Positions 5,282 to 6,067 of a stretch of DNA of 6,067 bases are shown here, one piece after another. This DNA comes from Candidatus Dormiibacterota bacterium (lineage in GTDB: Bacteria > Chloroflexota > Dormibacteria > Aeolococcales > Bog-877), in the NCBI GenBank assembly GCA_030038765.1, contig JASHRA010000008.1, positions 1 through 6,067 of the forward strand, read 5' to 3'. Every line of letters starts with the position of its first letter. The first letter of the stretch is position 1. Position numbers and translations under genes: made by a program. The notes beneath the pieces were generated by a model. The model was not told the origin of the DNA and made no database searches. It was given only the letters and a program-made list of their open reading frames with translations.

Positions 5282-5508
5282 GACCCGCCCCCCTCGGCCG
5301 CCTCGGCCAGCTGACGCTGGCGGATCAGGGTCTGGACCCTGGCGATGCCGCGGCGCACCTCGCGGATGCGGCGGTGCTGCTCCAGCTGGCCCGTGGCCCG
5401 CTGGAGGCGGAGCTGGAGCAGCTCCTGGTTGCGTTCCAGCAGGGCCTCGCCGAGGCCCACGTCGTCCATCTCCTGGAGCGCCTGGACGTCGTCGCGGCGC
5501 TTGCTCAC
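5278..5508 (-). CDS. rpmC: 50S ribosomal protein L29 (uL29)
   Basis: L29 is a small helical hairpin at the rim of the peptide exit tunnel. There, together with L23, it forms the docking area for trigger factor, SRP and the Sec translocon. The product is 76 residues, within the family range of about 60-80. The first helix, about 8-37, contains the acidic lead MDDVGLGEALLERNQELLQL and then RLQRATGQLEQ. The second helix contains the conserved IREVRRGIARVQTLIRQRQL at about 48-67. The diagnostic pattern RxATGQLxQxxRIREVRRxIARV is present. A flexible AEAAEGGGS tail follows. The start is GTG 5508-5506, overlapping the rplP stop by 4 nt (GTGA), with GGAGG at 5516-5520, 7 nt upstream. Its stop overlaps the rpsQ start in the same way. 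Confidence 0.96.
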   Translation of the reverse strand: MSKRRDDVQALQEMDDVGLGEALLERNQELLQLRLQRATGQLEQHRRIREVRRGIARVQTLIRQRQLAEAAEGGGS

Positions 5509-5939
5509 TCGGTCCCCTCCGCGGTGCCCGCGTCCTCGCGCACCACGAAGCGGGTCTTGACCGGCAGCTTGTGCGCCGCCAGCCGCATCGCCTCGCGGGC
5601 CGTGTCCATGGCAACACCATCCATCTCGAAGAGGATCCGCCCCGGCAGGACCACGCTGACCCAGGAGTCGGGATTGCCCTTGCCCGAGCCCATGCGGGTC
5701 TCGGCGGGCTTCTTGGTGATCGGCTTGTCCGGGAAGACTCGGATCCAGATCTTACCGCCCCGGCGAACGTGCCTCGTCATGGCGCGCCGGGCCGCCTCGA
5801 TCTGCCGGTTGCTCATCCAGCAGGGCTCAAGCGCCTGCAGCCCGAAGGGGCCGAAGGCCAGCGACGAGCCCCGGTAGGCGGCCCCGGTCATCCGGCCCCG
5901 GTGCTGCTTGCGGTGACGCGGGCGGCGCGGGATCAGCAT
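5505..5939 (-). CDS. rplP: 50S ribosomal protein L16 (uL16)
   Basis: L16 is a late-assembling large-subunit protein that organises the A-site tRNA region near the peptidyl transferase centre. The product is 144 residues, the family norm being 136-147. Conserved blocks include MLIPRRPRHRKQHRGRMTGA at 1-20, FGPFGLQALEPCWMSNRQIE at 29-48 and ARRAMTRHVRRGGKIWIRVF at 50-69. These are followed by PDKPITKKPAETRMGSGKGN at 70-89 and WVSVVLPGRILFEMDGVAMD at 93-112, and then AREAMRLAAHKLPVKTRFV. Arg82 in the TRMGSGKG loop corresponds to the arginine that some proteobacteria hydroxylate; the residue is kept, but modification here is unknown. The start is ATG 5939-5937, one nucleotide after the rpsC TGA, with GGAGG 6 nt upstream. 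The stop overlaps the rpmC GTG. Confidence 0.98.
   Translation of the reverse strand: MLIPRRPRHRKQHRGRMTGAAYRGSSLAFGPFGLQALEPCWMSNRQIEAARRAMTRHVRRGGKIWIRVFPDKPITKKPAETRMGSGKGNPDSWVSVVLPGRILFEMDGVAMDTAREAMRLAAHKLPVKTRFVVREDAGTAEGTE
5516..5520 (-). promoter_or_regulatory. Ribosome-binding site of rpmC inside the end of rplP
   Basis: GGAGG on the minus strand lies 7 nt upstream of the rpmC GTG and within the last codons of rplP. It supports the GTGA start-stop overlap as the true start. Confidence 0.65.
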
Positions 5940-5940
5940 C

Positions 5941-6067
5941 TCAGGCCTCCTCCGTCGGCTTGTCCTCGGCCGGCTTGGCCGCCGCCCGCCGCCGAGGCGC
6001 CGGCTTGGCCGGGGCCGCCGTGGGAGCGCTGGCCTCGGGCTTCTCCGCCGCCCCGGCGGCCTCGGGC
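5941..6067 (-). CDS. rpsC: 30S ribosomal protein S3 (uS3), C-terminal tail only (5' part outside the window)
   Basis: Only the last 41 full codons and the TGA stop (5943-5941) are visible. They translate to a low-complexity tail rich in Ala, Pro, Lys, Glu and Arg, from PEAAGAAEKPEASAP through PAPRRRAAAKPAEDK to PTEEA. No folded domain is present in this piece, so the sequence alone does not identify it. The call rests on position: rpsC immediately precedes rplP in nearly all bacterial S10 operons, and S3 in many high-GC bacteria ends in such an Ala/Pro/Lys-rich tail after its second KH-associated domain. S3 lines the mRNA entry tunnel, and its C-terminus is at the solvent side. The stop is 1 nt from the rplP ATG. 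It is partial because of the window edge and is not broken. Confidence 0.85.
   Translation of the reverse strand, partial: PEAAGAAEKPEASAPTAAPAKPAPRRRAAAKPAEDKPTEEA
5946..5950 (-). promoter_or_regulatory. Ribosome-binding site of rplP inside the rpsC tail
   Basis: GGAGG on the minus strand lies 6 nt upstream of the rplP ATG and within the Glu-Glu codons at the end of rpsC. The spacing is optimal and confirms the rplP start. Confidence 0.65.

Noticed and set aside
5282..5620. Upstream extension of the rpsQ frame through rpmC and into rplP
   Set aside because: It is out of frame with two firmly identified genes, has no family resemblance, and S17 has a well-supported GTG start at 5281.
1..6067. 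CRISPR, mobile element, tRNA, riboswitch or other inserted system
   Set aside because: All but about 29 bases are accounted for by the canonical S10/spc gene order, and no repeats, transposase fragments or cloverleaf-like stretches are visible.

Overview
The window is a dense ribosomal-protein cluster lying entirely on the minus strand. It covers the end of an S10-type operon running straight into an spc-type operon. In transcription order (right to left) it holds rpsC (3' end only), rplP, rpmC, rpsQ, rplN, rplX, rplE, rpsN, rpsH, rplF, rplR, rpsE, rpmD, rplO and secY (5' part only, running off the left edge). This is the canonical bacterial order with nothing inserted, lost or rearranged.

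The DNA is very GC-rich, and most third codon positions are G or C. Half of the visible starts are not ATG: six are GTG and one is TTG. S14 is the short zinc-binding (C+) form, and L24 carries a four-cysteine zinc ribbon. S3, L15, L30 and L29 have Ala/Pro/Arg- or Gly-rich tails. Together with SecY motifs such as NPYIN and QYSRYLTVALALLQAFGY, this suggests a high-GC, probably uncultivated bacterium of the Chloroflexota/Dormibacterota or a neighbouring Terrabacteria lineage. That placement is an inference from residue patterns and has not been tested with a tree.

Packaging is extreme. Only about 29 bases of the 6067 lie between genes. The junctions, from upstream to downstream, are: rpsC/rplP 1-nt gap, rplP/rpmC 4-nt overlap, rpmC/rpsQ 4-nt overlap, rpsQ/rplN 1-nt overlap, rplN/rplX 1-nt gap, rplX/rplE 4-nt overlap, rplE/rpsN 8-nt gap, rpsN/rpsH 6-nt gap, rpsH/rplF 2-nt gap, rplF/rplR 1-nt gap, rplR/rpsE 10-nt gap, rpsE/rpmD 8-nt overlap, rpmD/rplO 4-nt overlap, rplO/secY 4-nt overlap. 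No internal promoter, terminator, RNA gene, mobile element or CRISPR is visible, so the genes are most simply read as one polycistronic mRNA with translational coupling.

Functionally the genes supply both ribosomal subunits (S3, S17, S14, S8, S5; L16, L29, L14, L24, L5, L6, L18, L30, L15). They end with SecY, the pore of the Sec translocon that docks onto the ribosome exit, where L29 and L24 sit. I found no undescribed system. The points worth a second look are small: a four-codon reading frame bridging rplR and rpsE, the constrained TTG start of rpsH in the same frame as rpsN, a run of rare AT-rich codons in rpsN, and the protein tails.
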